Source of the DNA: JAWKTM01 sp041399085 | GTDB lineage: Bacteria; Planctomycetota; Planctomycetia; Pirellulales; Pirellulaceae | Reading direction: 5' to 3' | Assembly (NCBI GenBank): GCA_041399085.1 | Contig: JAWKTM010000030.1 | Span: 20,053 to 84,052 of the forward strand | DNA length: 64,000 bases | Shown: piece by piece, positions 27,150 through 36,525 of the stretch | How positions within the stretch are numbered: position 1 is the first letter of the stretch | How the letters are laid out: each line of letters starts with the position of its first letter | Notes under the pieces: model-generated | Told to the model about the DNA's origin: nothing | The model's database searches: none | The model's input: the letters and a program-made list of their open reading frames with translations, nothing else | Made by a program: the position numbers and the translations under genes

Positions 27150-29542
27150 CCGACGAACGTGCCTTGGACCTGTTAATCGCCGATTATTTGGAACGCGTCG
27201 ACCGCGGCGAGCCAATCGACGTCGAACGGCTGCTGGCCGGCCATCCCGAGCTGCGGGATGATTTTCACGCGTTCGTGCGCGACATGCGGTTAGTCGACGA
27301 ACACCGCTATGCGGCAGACGGATCACCCGCCCTTCCCGCGACGCCATCGCAACTGGAATCGGACACGACGCCGTCGATGTTGCTCTCCGAGACCACGGCA
27401 ACCACGCCGGCCGAACCCGTCGACCGAGCTCAGGATCGCGCGCCGCCCGACCACCTGCCCCGCGAATTCGGACGCTATCGGCTGCTGAAGGAACTGGGGC
27501 GAGGCGCGATGGGAACCGTGTACTTGGCCGAGGACAGCGAACTCCGGCGGCGAGTGGCCCTCAAACGCCCGCGGCTTTGCGGCGTGGATCAACAAGCTTT
27601 GCGGCAACGTTTCTACCGCGAAGCCCAAGCGGCCGCGACGCTGCATCATCCCAATATCTGCCCCGTTTACGACTTGGGGGAATTCGATGGCGAACCGTTT
27701 ATCACTATGGCGCTAATCGAAGGACGCCCGCTGTCCCAGGTGATCCAAGGCGGCAAGGCGTTCGACTCCCGAACCGCCGCCTCATTGGTCCGCAAGATCG
27801 CGCTGGGATTGGCCGAAGCCCACGATCGCGGCGTCGTGCATCGTGACCTCAAGCCCGGAAATATCATGATCGATCCCCGCGGGGAACCGGTCGTCATGGA
27901 TTTCGGTTTGGCTCAACTGGCCGAAGCCGCCACGGAAGATCGCATGACCCAAACCGGCATGCTGCTCGGCACGATCGGTTATATGTCTCCCGAACAAGCC
28001 GAAGGAGACCCCACACAGATTGGCCCATCGACCGACATCTACAGCTTGGGAGTCTTACTGTTCGAGTTACTGACAGGCCGACTTCCCTTCGTAGGCTCGG
28101 CACCCCAAGTTTTACGTCATATCACATCATCCCAACCCCCCGCGCCCCGCGAATTACAGCCACAAGTCGATTCGCGTCTCGAATCCATCTGCCTCCGAAT
28201 GTTGGCCAAATCCCCCAGCGACCGATATGCAACCATGCACGAAGTGGTCGCGGAACTGGAAGCCTTTCTACGCGCTCCCTCAACACTTCAATCGCCCCCA
28301 ATCACAACAACCACCCCTAAACACTCCGCACAACGCCGACGAACTGGCTATCCGGCGGTCTTAGCCGTTTGTGCGATGTTACTAATTGGACTAGCCGCCT
28401 TCGCCGTTTGGCTATTCGTTCGCACTCCCTACGGAACGATCCAAGTCCAGTTGCCCAGTGACGACGCGAATGTGGCCGTGGATGGCGGCGTCGTGACACT
28501 CATCGACAAACGAACCGGCAAACAGTTCCAACTGACCGCCGGCGCTAACCAATGGAAGAGTGGAGAATACGCCCTACAAGTAACCCACGGCTTTCATCTG
28601 ACCCTTACAACACCGGATGGCCAGAAACTCAGTGCCAACCAGTTTACGATTCACTCCGGCAAGACAGTCCTCGCGGAAGTTAGTCTCACGCCCTCTTCGT
28701 CTCCAACAACCGATCCGAACTCCGCTCGCGCAACAACGCCACACAGCGACTCCCACTCCCAAGCAAACTCCACCAACACTTCCGGCCCCTTGCCCGCAAA
28801 TCAACCTCTCGCCTGGGAAATAGTGGCGACGGAACCAGAACCGATCTACGGCCTCACACAGTTTAACCCTCACAAAACAAACCTGGCACGTCCGACCTTA
28901 CAGATCCCTACGTCTCAACCACTCGACAACCTCTATGTCCGTCGCCTTTGGTTCCAAACGATCAACCTGTACCCGGACGGCAACAAATTCAAGACTCGTG
29001 AACTCAACGCTTGGCGATTGAGCGACGAGATAAAACCGGTCGCGGTCGAAGCTGTCCCCAATCCCCAGAAGGAGGAAACGGTAACGGTCCGACCAAAAAC
29101 GCCTCTACCCGACGGAGCCTATTGTCTTGTCGCACAACCACCCGACAGCGAGGCGATGCCGCGACCATTAACAACTTTCGTGGTCAATGGTCTAAGTCGC
29201 CCGAGCATCGACGACTGCCGTGTTTCGGTCCGAGACGGAAAAGCCACAATCGAAGCCCAACTGAAGAACGACGGGGATGGTGCTCTTAATGACACACGTC
29301 TGAAAATGGTTCTATCGCGTATCAACGGCGACAACAAATCTTTCGTTCGTCGCATGAACCTCAACGGTTTCGATGTACCGGCACACGATGCCGAGTACCT
29401 GCAACTTACGTTGGATGTCTCGAAGGAAATGGCGGGCGAGTACCAGTTGAGTGTGTTTCTCACACTCATCCACAACGACTCCGATTCCGCACGCGTCGCA
29501 CACGCGGACAGCAACATTTTCACCATCGACAATTCCGAGTGA
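27146..29542 (+). CDS. Membrane Ser/Thr protein kinase
   Basis: 798 residues from the ATG at 27146. A frame extends back to 26786 but overlaps the sigma gene. An N-terminal helical segment (LERVDRGEPIDVERLLAGHP) common in planctomycete kinases precedes the kinase domain. The G-loop is GRGAMGTVYLAED, the VALK lysine is residue 140, HRDLKPGN has catalytic Asp234, and DFG has Asp252. All are intact, so it should be active. A transmembrane helix at about residues 403-423 leads to an extracytoplasmic part with a PEGA-like beta segment (GTIQVQLPSDDANVAVDGG) and a further C-terminal domain of unknown fold. It is coupled to the upstream sigma factor. Confidence 0.93.
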   Translation: MTDERALDLLIADYLERVDRGEPIDVERLLAGHPELRDDFHAFVRDMRLVDEHRYAADGSPALPATPSQLESDTTPSMLLSETTATTPAEPVDRAQDRAPPDHLPREFGRYRLLKELGRGAMGTVYLAEDSELRRRVALKRPRLCGVDQQALRQRFYREAQAAATLHHPNICPVYDLGEFDGEPFITMALIEGRPLSQVIQGGKAFDSRTAASLVRKIALGLAEAHDRGVVHRDLKPGNIMIDPRGEPVVMDFGLAQLAEAATEDRMTQTGMLLGTIGYMSPEQAEGDPTQIGPSTDIYSLGVLLFELLTGRLPFVGSAPQVLRHITSSQPPAPRELQPQVDSRLESICLRMLAKSPSDRYATMHEVVAELEAFLRAPSTLQSPPITTTTPKHSAQRRRTGYPAVLAVCAMLLIGLAAFAVWLFVRTPYGTIQVQLPSDDANVAVDGGVVTLIDKRTGKQFQLTAGANQWKSGEYALQVTHGFHLTLTTPDGQKLSANQFTIHSGKTVLAEVSLTPSSSPTTDPNSARATTPHSDSHSQANSTNTSGPLPANQPLAWEIVATEPEPIYGLTQFNPHKTNLARPTLQIPTSQPLDNLYVRRLWFQTINLYPDGNKFKTRELNAWRLSDEIKPVAVEAVPNPQKEETVTVRPKTPLPDGAYCLVAQPPDSEAMPRPLTTFVVNGLSRPSIDDCRVSVRDGKATIEAQLKNDGDGALNDTRLKMVLSRINGDNKSFVRRMNLNGFDVPAHDAEYLQLTLDVSKEMAGEYQLSVFLTLIHNDSDSARVAHADSNIFTIDNSE

Positions 29543-29545
29543 CAA

Positions 29546-32500
29546 ATGAATCAGCCACCAAATCGCGGCGACAGATCCGGGCAACGCACGGGACACCGAA
29601 GTTCGGATCCCGCCGATTCCTCATCAGTTCCACGCCAGCGTTCCGAATCAGGCACGAATTCCCAATCGTCCGACGAGACAATTCCACCGCAAGGCTCCCT
29701 GATGTCTTCGCCCCTAAACCCCGGAGAGACGTTCGGACGCTATCGCATCGTCCGACTGTTAGGCCAGGGCGGCATGGGAAGTGTGTTTCTGGCGGAGGAC
29801 ACCGAACTACACCGCCAAGTGGCCTTGAAAGTCCCCACGATCACCGGCAATGACAAATCACAGTGGATGCAACGCTTCTATCGCGAGGCCCGCGCGGCGG
29901 CGAAACTAAATCACCCCAACATTTGCCAAGTCTTCGATATCGGCGAGACGAACAATCTCCCCTTTCTAACGATGGCCTACATCGATGGACCAACGCTCGC
30001 CAATGTGATGCGACGACGACTGGAGCCCATCACCACTCGCGAAGCCATGTTGGTCGCGTTAAAAGTTGCTCGTGCATTGTCAGCCGCGCACGAAGGAGGC
30101 GTCGTCCACCGAGACTTGAAACCCGGCAACATTATGATTAACAGTCGGCGCGAACCGATTGTGACCGACTTCGGCTTGGCTCTGCAATTGACGGACGACG
30201 ACGCTCGCCTAACTCGCGAGGGTGTAATACTCGGCACACCCAGCTATATGTCGCCCGAACAGATTGAAGGAGATCCCAATCGCGTCGGTCCCCCGGCGGA
30301 CCAATTCAGCTTGGGCGTCATTCTCTTTGAGTTGCTTACCGGACAACTTCCCTTCCAAGGCTCAACGGCCCGAGTCATCGGCCAGATTGTTTGCGAACAA
30401 CCGCCACGGCCCAGCGAACTGCGTCCTGAAATTCCTTCGCCACTAGAACGACTTTGTTTGCGTCTGCTGGAGAAGCGAGTCGAGGACCGTTTCGCATCCA
30501 TGCAAGAGGTGGTAGCGGCATTAGAATCTCAAGTGCGCGCGTTATCACCTTCCACAATGGCAATGCAGCCTCCCGCTCCTCCGCCGCAAGCCACCCAATA
30601 CGCTCCACTAGTGGCCGAAGCGGTGGAGCTGTTGGCCAGCCAGAACTACGAGCAAGCCGTTGCGACACTAGACAAAATACCCGTGGACTTTCGTTCCGTC
30701 GACGCGACCCAACTATACGCCAAGGCGAACCGATTGAATGCGGAATGCAAGTCCCTCAATGCCCAAATGCACACCGCCGTACAAACTCGGCAGTATGCGG
30801 ACTTACAACCGACCCTCGTCCGTCTACTGGAGCTTGAACCAGGCAACCTGCAAGCTCGTGACATATTCGAGAAGCTTTGCACGTACGGTCCCAAGCAACC
30901 CTTTCGATTCGATCCGCAGGGACAACTCTTACGCTCAACGCCCCCAACCGCTTGGGAACGTTTCTTATACCAAGCCACAAGTTTTCTTCGTCGTCGCAAT
31001 GCTCGTCGCTTCGCTTCGTCGGGTAAATCAAGCATCGCACCGCAATGGCTCAAGCACGTGTTCGAACTCGCACCACGCCGACTACGCACGATGGATGACG
31101 AGTCGCTATTGACGAAATGGTTGGGGTGGATAGCAGTGGTATTCTTCGTCTCCTTTGGCCTTATGAGTGTGGCAATTTATTGGTACCGCAATAGCGACCG
31201 CACGAGCGACCATCAACTCGCGAACCAATCGGACGCGGAAAACGCCAACTCCTCGGCGGCATCAACCAATAACTTTCCGTTGCCGGAAGTCACTCGCGTC
31301 GCGGCCAAAATACCAGGCATTATCCCCAACCCCAAACCATTGCCCGGAGCAACGCACTGGCAAATCGCCACGCGTTGGCCTCATTGCCGGATCAACGATT
31401 TAGACTACAGCCCATTAGGGACGAGAATAGCTGTCGCCTCCGGACCATACGTTCGCATTCTCGACGCGGTAACTCTGGAACTCCGCCTCATTCTGGCGGG
31501 ACAACGAGGCGAAACGATGTGTGTCGCCTGGTCGCCGGACGGCACGATGATTGCCGCGGGGGGCACGGATCGCACCGTACGCCTTTGGAAATCCGATGGC
31601 ATGCCGGTCACAACTTTTGACAACAACGAGGGCATGATTGATGACGTAGCCTGGGCTCCAGACAGCAGTCGCCTTGCCTTTACTGACCTATGGAAAGGTG
31701 TCGTCGTCGCCCAACGCGATGGCACTATTGAAAAGACCATCGAACTTCGCGATAAGAGTCGCATTCACGCCGTCGATTGGCATCCGACGGACGGAACGCT
31801 GGCCGTGGCCACTCACCGAGGCATTTTGATCTACACGTCGAATTTCGAACCGAAAGCTACGGCTGAGCACACCAGGTGGACTCGCGCCGTGAAATGGAGC
31901 CCCGATGGAAGTTGGCTGGTTGGCAACGGCAATAAAGTCGAAATTATGTCCCCTGACCTCACAGTCGCTCATACTTTCGACCCAGACGGTTGGGGCGACA
32001 TCCATCGAGTCGCCTGGTCGCCGAACAGCAAGACGTTCGCGGTCTCGAAGCATCCACACGTGCGTCGGTTCACAATTGATGGGAAAGAACTGCCCAAATT
32101 GAAAGGTACCGATTCAGTCGATTCCGTGGCTTGGGCGCCGAACGACGACACACTGTTCTTGGCAGGATACCGGTTTGCCATGTTCGATACCTCCGATTGG
32201 TCACGGAAGATGCTCACGCAACCGGTCGCGGCGCCAACCTACAGCCTTGATCTTAAGGCCGACTCAAGCGAACTGGCCGATGGTCATTTCTCAAAAATCT
32301 GCGTACGGTCACTGGACGGACGCGTGGCACGAACCATCCCTCACGACGCAAGTCATTTGGCTTGGCTTCCAACCACCAATGACGTGTTAACAATGGGGTG
32401 GCCGAATCGGCTCTATCGTGTGAATACGGACGGAGAAGAAACGACTATTTACGACACGGGAGGCGACGACAAGCCGTATTGGAAAATGGCAGTCAGCCCC

Positions 32501-33736
32501 GACGGTCAGTCCATCGCCGCACGAGTTGAGAACTATGGAGAATTTTCCCTCCGCCTGTGGAATCAAGACGGAACGCTTCGCAAGCTCGTTCCAGTCGATC
32601 AAGACCCAAGAGATTTCGATTGGGACCGGAGCCAAGCGAGGTTGGTCGTGACGTCTGGGAACGGCATTCGTTTCTTCAACAGCCAAGGCGAACCGGATGG
32701 AGACTTTGCCACAAACTATCGTCCCGACTATGTGAGGATTAGTCCGACGGGTAACCAAGTGGCCACGGCTCAATCCTGGACCAACGGTGTGTGTGTGCTT
32801 GACACTTCGGGGGACGAGCAGTTCCGAACAACCGCCACACCAGGATGGGGCACACGTCGCCTAGCCTGGGCGCCAGATGGTGAACGGATTGCCTACAGCG
32901 ACTGGGGACGTCATGAAATTCATGTCACAAACATGGAAGGACGAGTGACGCACATACTGGAAGGCCATCATTGTTCCGATGCGATGCTGCAGTGGAGTCG
33001 CGATGGTCGAATGTTGATCACGGCCGGACGCGACGGCATGGTCCACGCTAGGGATGGCCGTGACTTTGCCTTTCAGTGGGTCGGACTTACAACGCGCACA
33101 CAGCAACCGACTTGGAGCGTTAATGGTGAGATGTTGCATGGCGACGAGGACGCCAATGCCAGGGAACTAATCTACTTGGTCGAGGACGGGTCTGGGCGAG
33201 TACAGATTCTGGAGCAAGAGGCATTCTACCAACGTGTCGGACGCAAGAGCGTCAACTCGGCCAACCTTATCGAGAATGGCAGCTTTGAAAGACCCTGGGT
33301 AGAATCGGGCTTTAGCAACTCCGCGATATTATCTTTACCTGGGTGGCATGCCGATGATGTGGATGTGGTCTATAGCTACTACGATGCTGCCTCGGGAATG
33401 CAATCGCTGGACATGAGCGGCGGAAGCAGCGGTGCGGCATGGCAAACGGTGGTTACCACTGCCGGACAAGATTACGAACTCAGCTTCTACGTGTCCGTCA
33501 ATCCGCACCCGGAGGGTGAGCGTAGCATGCAAGTGAGCTGGGATGGCAAGAAGCTTGACGAAATCACCATTTCATCGAAGGGACGAACGTCTCGGAATAT
33601 GCGTTGGGAGCGTCGCCAATACCGCGTTCGCGCCAGCTCCAGCAGCACGGAACTGCGGTTTGTCAGCCTCGAACGCAGCGGCACGGGCGTCGCTCTGGAC
33701 GATGTCCGCCTGGAACCCATGGCCTCGCGTCCGTAG
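29546..33736 (+). CDS. Ser/Thr kinase fused to beta-propeller and DUF642-like domain
   Basis: 1396 residues, starting 3 bases after the previous stop. Residues 1-60 are a Ser/Pro-rich tail. The kinase domain has GQGGMGSVFLAED, VALK Lys95, VHRDLKPGN Asp190 and DFG Asp208. About 150 residues with TPR-like spacing follow (AVATLDKIPVDFRSVDATQ, LLELEPGNLQARDIFEKL). A transmembrane helix is at about 527-547 (WIAVVFFVSFGLMSVAIYWY). A WD40-like propeller from about 600 to 1230 has repeats such as VAWSPDGTMIAAGGTDRTVR, VAWAPDSSRLAF and LAWAPDGERIAYSDWG. The last 150 residues start NLIENGSFERPW with LPGW, SLDMSGGS and TTAGQDYELSFYV, a DUF642/choice-of-anchor-C type carbohydrate-binding fold. It looks like an envelope receptor kinase. 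The ligand is unknown. Confidence 0.9.
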   Translation: MNQPPNRGDRSGQRTGHRSSDPADSSSVPRQRSESGTNSQSSDETIPPQGSLMSSPLNPGETFGRYRIVRLLGQGGMGSVFLAEDTELHRQVALKVPTITGNDKSQWMQRFYREARAAAKLNHPNICQVFDIGETNNLPFLTMAYIDGPTLANVMRRRLEPITTREAMLVALKVARALSAAHEGGVVHRDLKPGNIMINSRREPIVTDFGLALQLTDDDARLTREGVILGTPSYMSPEQIEGDPNRVGPPADQFSLGVILFELLTGQLPFQGSTARVIGQIVCEQPPRPSELRPEIPSPLERLCLRLLEKRVEDRFASMQEVVAALESQVRALSPSTMAMQPPAPPPQATQYAPLVAEAVELLASQNYEQAVATLDKIPVDFRSVDATQLYAKANRLNAECKSLNAQMHTAVQTRQYADLQPTLVRLLELEPGNLQARDIFEKLCTYGPKQPFRFDPQGQLLRSTPPTAWERFLYQATSFLRRRNARRFASSGKSSIAPQWLKHVFELAPRRLRTMDDESLLTKWLGWIAVVFFVSFGLMSVAIYWYRNSDRTSDHQLANQSDAENANSSAASTNNFPLPEVTRVAAKIPGIIPNPKPLPGATHWQIATRWPHCRINDLDYSPLGTRIAVASGPYVRILDAVTLELRLILAGQRGETMCVAWSPDGTMIAAGGTDRTVRLWKSDGMPVTTFDNNEGMIDDVAWAPDSSRLAFTDLWKGVVVAQRDGTIEKTIELRDKSRIHAVDWHPTDGTLAVATHRGILIYTSNFEPKATAEHTRWTRAVKWSPDGSWLVGNGNKVEIMSPDLTVAHTFDPDGWGDIHRVAWSPNSKTFAVSKHPHVRRFTIDGKELPKLKGTDSVDSVAWAPNDDTLFLAGYRFAMFDTSDWSRKMLTQPVAAPTYSLDLKADSSELADGHFSKICVRSLDGRVARTIPHDASHLAWLPTTNDVLTMGWPNRLYRVNTDGEETTIYDTGGDDKPYWKMAVSPDGQSIAARVENYGEFSLRLWNQDGTLRKLVPVDQDPRDFDWDRSQARLVVTSGNGIRFFNSQGEPDGDFATNYRPDYVRISPTGNQVATAQSWTNGVCVLDTSGDEQFRTTATPGWGTRRLAWAPDGERIAYSDWGRHEIHVTNMEGRVTHILEGHHCSDAMLQWSRDGRMLITAGRDGMVHARDGRDFAFQWVGLTTRTQQPTWSVNGEMLHGDEDANARELIYLVEDGSGRVQILEQEAFYQRVGRKSVNSANLIENGSFERPWVESGFSNSAILSLPGWHADDVDVVYSYYDAASGMQSLDMSGGSSGAAWQTVVTTAGQDYELSFYVSVNPHPEGERSMQVSWDGKKLDEITISSKGRTSRNMRWERRQYRVRASSSSTELRFVSLERSGTGVALDDVRLEPMASRP

Positions 33737-33867
33737 CACAGTATCTTGATTTGCGGAATCCAAGTCGCGGCGCTAGAATGAATTCCGTCGCTCGTCCCAT
33801 AACTTGCCGCGTATCGGCTCGCCGAACTCCAAAATCCGACTTAACTCAACAGTTAGATCCGACACTT

Positions 33868-34428
33868 ATGAGCTCGTTACTCCGACTCACCACCGACGAA
33901 TACGACCGGATGGTCAACAAAGGGGCGTTCGATGATCTTGATCGGAAAGTCGAATTGTTGCGAGGAGAAGTGCAGACCATGAATCCGGCCGGCCCAGTAC
34001 ATGACGATACGATTGAGTATTTGACGGATTGGTCCAAAAACAACGCCGATCGCAACAAGGTCCGGGTTCGTGTGCAATCGGGGCTTTCGCTGCCAGAGTT
34101 TGATAGCCGGCCGGAGCCTGATATCGCCTGGGTCAAGGCGCGACGGTATCTCGACCGGCATCCGGGAGCAGCGGACGTATTACTGTTGATCGAAGTTGCG
34201 GATAGCAGTTTGGCGATTGACAAAACACTTAAAGCGGAACTCTACGCGAAGGCGGGAATCGTTGAGTATTGGGTCGTTAATACGATCGACCAATTGATTC
34301 ATATCCACCGGGATCCTGACCGACACGGCTACCGAACGCTAACCACCGTGACACCGGGAGAAACGGCGTCGCCGTTAGCGGAACCGGAAGCTAACTTGAA
34401 TGTCTCCGATCTATTTGGATTGTCTTGA
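33868..34428 (+). CDS. Uma2-family protein
   Basis: 186 residues from the ATG at 33868. An alternative ATG at 33779 would add 30 residues, and neither has a strong ribosome-binding site. Motifs: LTTDEYDRMVNKGAFDD, KVELLRGEVQTMNPAGPVH, FDSRPEPDIAWVKARRY, ADVLLLIEVADSSLAIDK and AELYAKAGIVEYWVVN. These are the full set of Uma2 (DUF820) landmarks, with the endonuclease-like Asp/Glu residues present. It lies between two kinase-type genes in the same direction and may belong to that transcription unit. The biological role of the family is unknown. Confidence 0.88.
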   Translation: MSSLLRLTTDEYDRMVNKGAFDDLDRKVELLRGEVQTMNPAGPVHDDTIEYLTDWSKNNADRNKVRVRVQSGLSLPEFDSRPEPDIAWVKARRYLDRHPGAADVLLLIEVADSSLAIDKTLKAELYAKAGIVEYWVVNTIDQLIHIHRDPDRHGYRTLTTVTPGETASPLAEPEANLNVSDLFGLS

Positions 34429-34440
34429 GCCACTCGCCCC

Positions 34441-35706
34441 ATGATGCGGTTGGTAGTTATTCGAGGTCGGGACACGGGGCGCTGTATCGAACTGACGCCG
34501 CATCACCCCATCTCCATCGGGCGAGGCTCTGGCTGCTCATTCCGTTTACTCGATCCGACCGTTTCTCGCTCTCATTGCGAAGTGGCAATTAACACGAACG
34601 CAATGACACTTCGCGACGTTGGTAGCCGATTTGGAACCTTTCACAAGGGCCGCCGCGTCGCTGAAATCGAGTTACAACCAGGAGTTCGCTTTACGGTTGG
34701 CGAAACGGAACTGCTCATTGTCGCGGTGAACGACGAGAATCCCACGACCTTGCGTCCCGTCGCATCGCAATCCGTGAACTCACATGAGAACCCAACGTTC
34801 GCACGACGTCGACCATCACGAATCGGCACATCCGCCGAGATTTTAGCTCTTCCGGGACACCGGTATTTGCGATATGAGGTCGATGCCGTCCTGGTATCAG
34901 CTCGCACTGGTGCAGTGTTTCGGGCGAGGGACCGCAAGCGAGAACGCAACGTCGCGTTAAAGTTGTTTTGGCCTCATCAATTCGGCGATGCTCGGGAAAC
35001 TCGTCGATTCGTGCGAGCCATGCGCACAGCGATACCGGTCCGCCACGAGAACATTGTGGAAACTTACACGGCAGGTCGCCATCGCGGAATCTGTTTTCTC
35101 AGCAGCGAACTGGTGGTCGGCGAGTCGGCTGCGGATCTGGTGGCAAGAATGGGTGTTTGCGGGATGCTCGATTGGCGGCGCGTCCTGCGGATTGGGATCC
35201 AATGCGCACGGGGTCTGGTCGCCGCGTCGGATCATGGAATGGTACATCGCAACATTACTCCGCGCAACGTACTTATAGCCAGCCGCGACGATTCCGTGAA
35301 GTTAAATGACTTGGTATTTGCGAAGGCGGCCCAACAGATGCAGCTAGAGCAACTAACGGCCCCGGGCGAGATTTTAGGTGAGCTGCCCTATTTAGCACCG
35401 GAACAGTTGGAAGACGAAGCTCCCGTCGATGGCCGTACCGACATTTATGGCCTTGGAGCGACACTCTATTGCCTTCTAACAGGGCGTCCACCGTTAGAAG
35501 GCCGTAATGCGGCCGAGACGCTTCAAAACATACGCGTCGAACGACCGCAATCGCCAAGCCGCTTTCACTTATCGGTCTCTCCGTTGTTTGAAGGCGAAGT
35601 TCTTCGCATGCTGGAGAAACGCCCCCAGGATCGACACCCCGACCCTCGCATGTTACTTGGCGACCTACTGCGAGTAGCACAATACGAGAACGTTCGATTG
35701 GATTAG
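34441..35706 (+). CDS. FHA domain fused to a Ser/Thr pseudokinase
   Basis: 421 residues. Residues 1-95 form an FHA domain (ISIGRGSGCSFRL, PTVSRSHCEVAI, LRDVGSRFGTFHKGRRV), which binds phosphothreonine. A kinase-like domain follows from about 140. The ATP lysine is kept (VALK, Lys174), but the catalytic loop reads VHRNITPRN with Asn271 in place of Asp, and the Mg-binding DFG reads DLV (Asp290). The activation segment end LPYLAPEQL and the later TDIYGLGATLYCLLTGRPP are normal. It is therefore probably a catalytically weak or dead pseudokinase. It may act as a phospho-dependent scaffold for the active kinases encoded upstream. It lies 12 bp after the Uma2 stop. Confidence 0.88.
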   Translation: MMRLVVIRGRDTGRCIELTPHHPISIGRGSGCSFRLLDPTVSRSHCEVAINTNAMTLRDVGSRFGTFHKGRRVAEIELQPGVRFTVGETELLIVAVNDENPTTLRPVASQSVNSHENPTFARRRPSRIGTSAEILALPGHRYLRYEVDAVLVSARTGAVFRARDRKRERNVALKLFWPHQFGDARETRRFVRAMRTAIPVRHENIVETYTAGRHRGICFLSSELVVGESAADLVARMGVCGMLDWRRVLRIGIQCARGLVAASDHGMVHRNITPRNVLIASRDDSVKLNDLVFAKAAQQMQLEQLTAPGEILGELPYLAPEQLEDEAPVDGRTDIYGLGATLYCLLTGRPPLEGRNAAETLQNIRVERPQSPSRFHLSVSPLFEGEVLRMLEKRPQDRHPDPRMLLGDLLRVAQYENVRLD

Positions 35707-35711
35707 AACGC

Positions 35712-36137
35712 TCAATGTCGTGGATCCCACCGCCAACGTCGTTCCGCGTTCATCGTGGCCGGTTGGTTCTGACACGCGGCCAATGACCGGCGGAAGGGTG
35801 AGAAACGCTCGGAACCGTGGCGATCCATGTAATCGTCGGCTTCAACGGAGTCAAAGTCCAATTCGTTGACCAGCGAGTTTCGCGTTCGCGTGGAATCCCG
35901 CGCGGCATCAATCTCCGGTACGTCCAGCTTGTCGGCCAACCCAAACGCCTCCTCAAGAGCAGCACGACGCGCATCTTCGCGCTGAGCAATGATTGCACGT
36001 AGCCGAACAAGCAATCGAGCGATCCCCGCGTCGGACTCGGGATCAAGTTCCCGGATCGTCGCATCTATCATGGGCAAGCGCGAGGGTGATTCGAGCGCGG
36101 TTTCGAAGACTTGGCAGGTTACGCGGATCGGACGCAT
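35712..36137 (-). CDS. Small hypothetical protein
   Basis: 141 residues from the ATG at 36137, which has GGAG 8 bases upstream. The frame is open further to 36269. Sequence includes IRELDPESDAGIARLLVRLR, REDARRAALEEAFGLADKLD and DDYMDRHGSERFSPFRRSL. It is charged and helical, with no signal or membrane segment. I do not recognise a family. It is convergent with the pseudokinase gene, whose stop is 5 bp away. Confidence 0.5.
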   Translation of the reverse strand: MRPIRVTCQVFETALESPSRLPMIDATIRELDPESDAGIARLLVRLRAIIAQREDARRAALEEAFGLADKLDVPEIDAARDSTRTRNSLVNELDFDSVEADDYMDRHGSERFSPFRRSLAACQNQPATMNAERRWRWDPRH

Positions 36138-36525
36138 GAAGCAGACTCCAAGGATGACAAACACTTCGTTACGGGAGACGAGAAGCGGCAGCCGAAGGAA
36201 GCAATGCTCGGGCCAATCGAGACGCCCGTCGCTCACACGCCGCATCCACAATTCGCCAATGTCTAGCAACAGCGAGACTTGAGGAATTTCCCCAGTTCGC
36301 GACGAGATTGGATGGAAACAAACCGGTCGGCACGAAATTGTAAACTCGACAAATGGTTACAATTTCTCATTATGCCTGCCGGGCAAACGTGATAAAGAAT
36401 GGGGATTTTTCCGAAGCGACGGGATCGCCAAAGACTGCGTGGCTTGACGGATAGCCAGGCGAGGTCTCACAAACAAATCGCGTCGCGGCGTCGAAACGAA
36501 GCCAAGCCGACCAGACTCTTTTGGC
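36138..36525. other. Intergenic, nothing recognised
   Basis: About 390 bases upstream of the small gene and downstream of the S41 protease gene. No conserved frame, hairpin with T run or repeat stands out. Confidence 0.4.
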
